Assembly: GCF_021272185.1 (NCBI RefSeq)
Contig: NZ_JAJSEC010000009.1
Span: forward strand, 124,001-188,000
From: Roseivivax sp. GX 12232
Lineage (GTDB): Bacteria; Pseudomonadota; Alphaproteobacteria; Rhodobacterales; Rhodobacteraceae
Direction: 5' to 3'
Length of the DNA: 64,000 bases
Numbering within the stretch: position 1 is the first letter of the stretch; each line of letters opens with the position of its first letter. The translations under genes were made by a program, and so were the position numbers. Shown in pieces: positions 62,756 through 64,000 of the stretch. The notes under the pieces are model-generated. The model saw only the letters and a list, made by a program, of their open reading frames with translations. It had not been told where the DNA came from and did not search any database.

Positions 62756-64000
62756 GGCCGCCGAAGCCGCCCTCGCGCCCGGCGCGCGTCTCGCTCTGGC
62801 GTTACGCCAAGCTCTTTCGCGCCGACATCCTCTCGGCCCAGCCGGCGCGGCTCTACCGCGCCTGGATGGCCGAGTTCCGCACGCCGTTCTTCCGCTCCTA
62901 CCTGTTGAACCAGCCCGAGCTGGTGAAGCTGGTCCTGAAGGACCGCCCGCGCGACTTCCCGAAGTCCGACCGCATCGGCGCGGGGCTGCGCCCGCTCCTG
63001 GGCGAGAGCGTCTTCCTGACCAATGGCGCCACCTGGGAGCGGCAGCGGCGGATCATCGACCCGGCCTTCGAGGGCGGGCGGCTGCGCGACACCTGGGCGC
63101 CGATGTGGGCGGCGGGGCAGGCCATGCTGAAGCGGCTCGAGGCGCGCAGCGGCGCGCCGCTCGAGATCGAGGCCGAGACCAGCCATGCCGCCGCCGACGT
63201 GATCTTCCGCACGCTTTTCTCGATCCCGATCGAGGATGAGACCGCCCAGGCGGTCTTTACGGAGTTCCGCGCCTACCAGCGCAGCCAGCCGATCCTGAAC
63301 CTCGCCGCCTTCCTGCCGCGGCTCGGCTTCCTGCCGCGTTTCTTCCGGCGCGACACCAAGGCCGCGGCGCGGCGCATCCGGGCGCTGATCACCGGGCTCT
63401 GCGAGGCGCGCCAGGCCGAGATCGAGGCGGGCACCGCGCCGGACGACCTCGCGACCAAGATCATGACCACCCGCGACCCCGAGACCGGGGAGACCTTCAC
63501 CCCCGCCGAGATGGTCGACCAGGTGGCGATCTTCTTCCTGGCCGGGCACGAGACCTCAGCCTCGGCCCTGGCCTGGGCGCTCTACCTGCTGGCCACCCAT
63601 CCCGACTGGCAGGCGCGGCTCGCCGAGGAGGCCCAGGCGCTGACCGGGGATTTTGCTGATGTCTCGCGCCTGAAGGTCAGCCGCGACGTCTTCCGCGAGA
63701 CGCTGCGCCTCTACCCGCCGGTGCCGATGATGGTGCGCGAGGCGAGCTGCCCGGAGCGCTTCCGCGACCGCGAGATCGCCAAGGGCGCGCAGCTCGTCCT
63801 CAGCCCCTGGCACCTGCACCGCCACGAGCGGCTCTGGGAGGCGCCGGACGACTTCGACCCGGCCCGCTGGGGCACAGAGAACGGCAAGGCCTGCGCGCGC
63901 GAGGCCTATATTCCCTTCTCCGCCGGGGCCCGCGTCTGCACCGGGGCGGGCTTTGCCATGGTCGAGGGGCCGCTCCTGCTGTCGCTGATCGCGCGGGACT
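62752..64000 (+). CDS. Cytochrome P450 (partial, C-terminus outside window)
   Basis: At least 416 residues; the stop is beyond the window. P450 marks are the WERQRR C-helix (about 97), the oxygen-binding I-helix FLAGHETSASALAW (about 263-276), ExxR in FRETLR (about 315), and the heme loop PFSAGARVCTGAGFA with the axial Cys at about 396. It lacks a clear N-terminal membrane anchor, so it is likely soluble and needs a ferredoxin partner not seen here. It starts inside the stop of the hydrolase gene (ATGA). Confidence 0.92.
   Translation, partial: MRPPKPPSRPARVSLWRYAKLFRADILSAQPARLYRAWMAEFRTPFFRSYLLNQPELVKLVLKDRPRDFPKSDRIGAGLRPLLGESVFLTNGATWERQRRIIDPAFEGGRLRDTWAPMWAAGQAMLKRLEARSGAPLEIEAETSHAAADVIFRTLFSIPIEDETAQAVFTEFRAYQRSQPILNLAAFLPRLGFLPRFFRRDTKAAARRIRALITGLCEARQAEIEAGTAPDDLATKIMTTRDPETGETFTPAEMVDQVAIFFLAGHETSASALAWALYLLATHPDWQARLAEEAQALTGDFADVSRLKVSRDVFRETLRLYPPVPMMVREASCPERFRDREIAKGAQLVLSPWHLHRHERLWEAPDDFDPARWGTENGKACAREAYIPFSAGARVCTGAGFAMVEGPLLLSLIARD

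Overview
The window is GC-rich, densely packed chromosomal DNA of an alphaproteobacterium, most likely a member of the Rhodobacterales (Rhodobacter/Paracoccus/Roseobacter relatives). The main reasons are the gene order dusB-ntrB-ntrC-ntrY-ntrX-trkA-trkH-hfq-hflX, NtrC and NtrX proteins that lack the GAFTGA loop, the opgC-opgG-opgH cluster, an RNase E with an acidic insertion in its S1 domain, and a RutR-linked reductive pyrimidine pathway. I saw no rRNA or tRNA gene, CRISPR array, prophage or transposase.

Layout. 1-7.3 kb: a divergent RutR-type regulator (cut by the window edge), a near-perfect RutR operator, and an operon for pyrimidine/hydantoin ring breakdown (ureidopropionase-type amidohydrolase, dihydropyrimidinase) with a complete NMT1-type ABC transporter. 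A terminator and a 16-copy 7-bp tandem repeat follow. 7.5-10.4 kb: a TPP enzyme and a CaiB/BaiF CoA-transferase. 10.5-16.5 kb: a TPR protein, then opgC, opgG and opgH for osmoregulated periplasmic glucans. 17-19.1 kb: three exported proteins of uncertain role. 19.9-32.9 kb: a galactoside island with a CUT1 ABC transporter, an IclR regulator, an E. coli MelA-like alpha-galactosidase, a GH42 beta-galactosidase, and most of a De Ley-Doudoroff galactose pathway (SDR dehydrogenase, IlvD-type dehydratase, dgoK, dgoA). Together these would import oligogalactosides, release galactose and convert it to pyruvate and glyceraldehyde-3-phosphate. 33.3-35.3 kb: an SDR plus an FAD oxidoreductase.

35.4-40.3 kb is core housekeeping: hpt, ratA, amtB, pncC, pgpA, ispF and ispD. 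40.5-52.6 kb is the dusB-ntrBC-ntrYX-trkAH-hfq-hflX block, which joins nitrogen and redox sensing, potassium uptake and RNA regulation. 53-64 kb holds a penicillin-acylase family protein, a beta-hydroxyacid dehydrogenase, rne with a long leader, tusA-like, ccdA, an alpha/beta-hydrolase and a truncated cytochrome P450.

The most striking non-coding signal is an interspersed intergenic element present five times (16.6, 19.3, 19.6, 33.0 and 52.9 kb). Every copy is exactly 167 bp long with no apparent indels. It has long inverted ends and a hairpin with a compensatory base-pair change. I do not recognise it as a named family. It could be a MITE-like mobile unit or a structured RNA/REP-type element.
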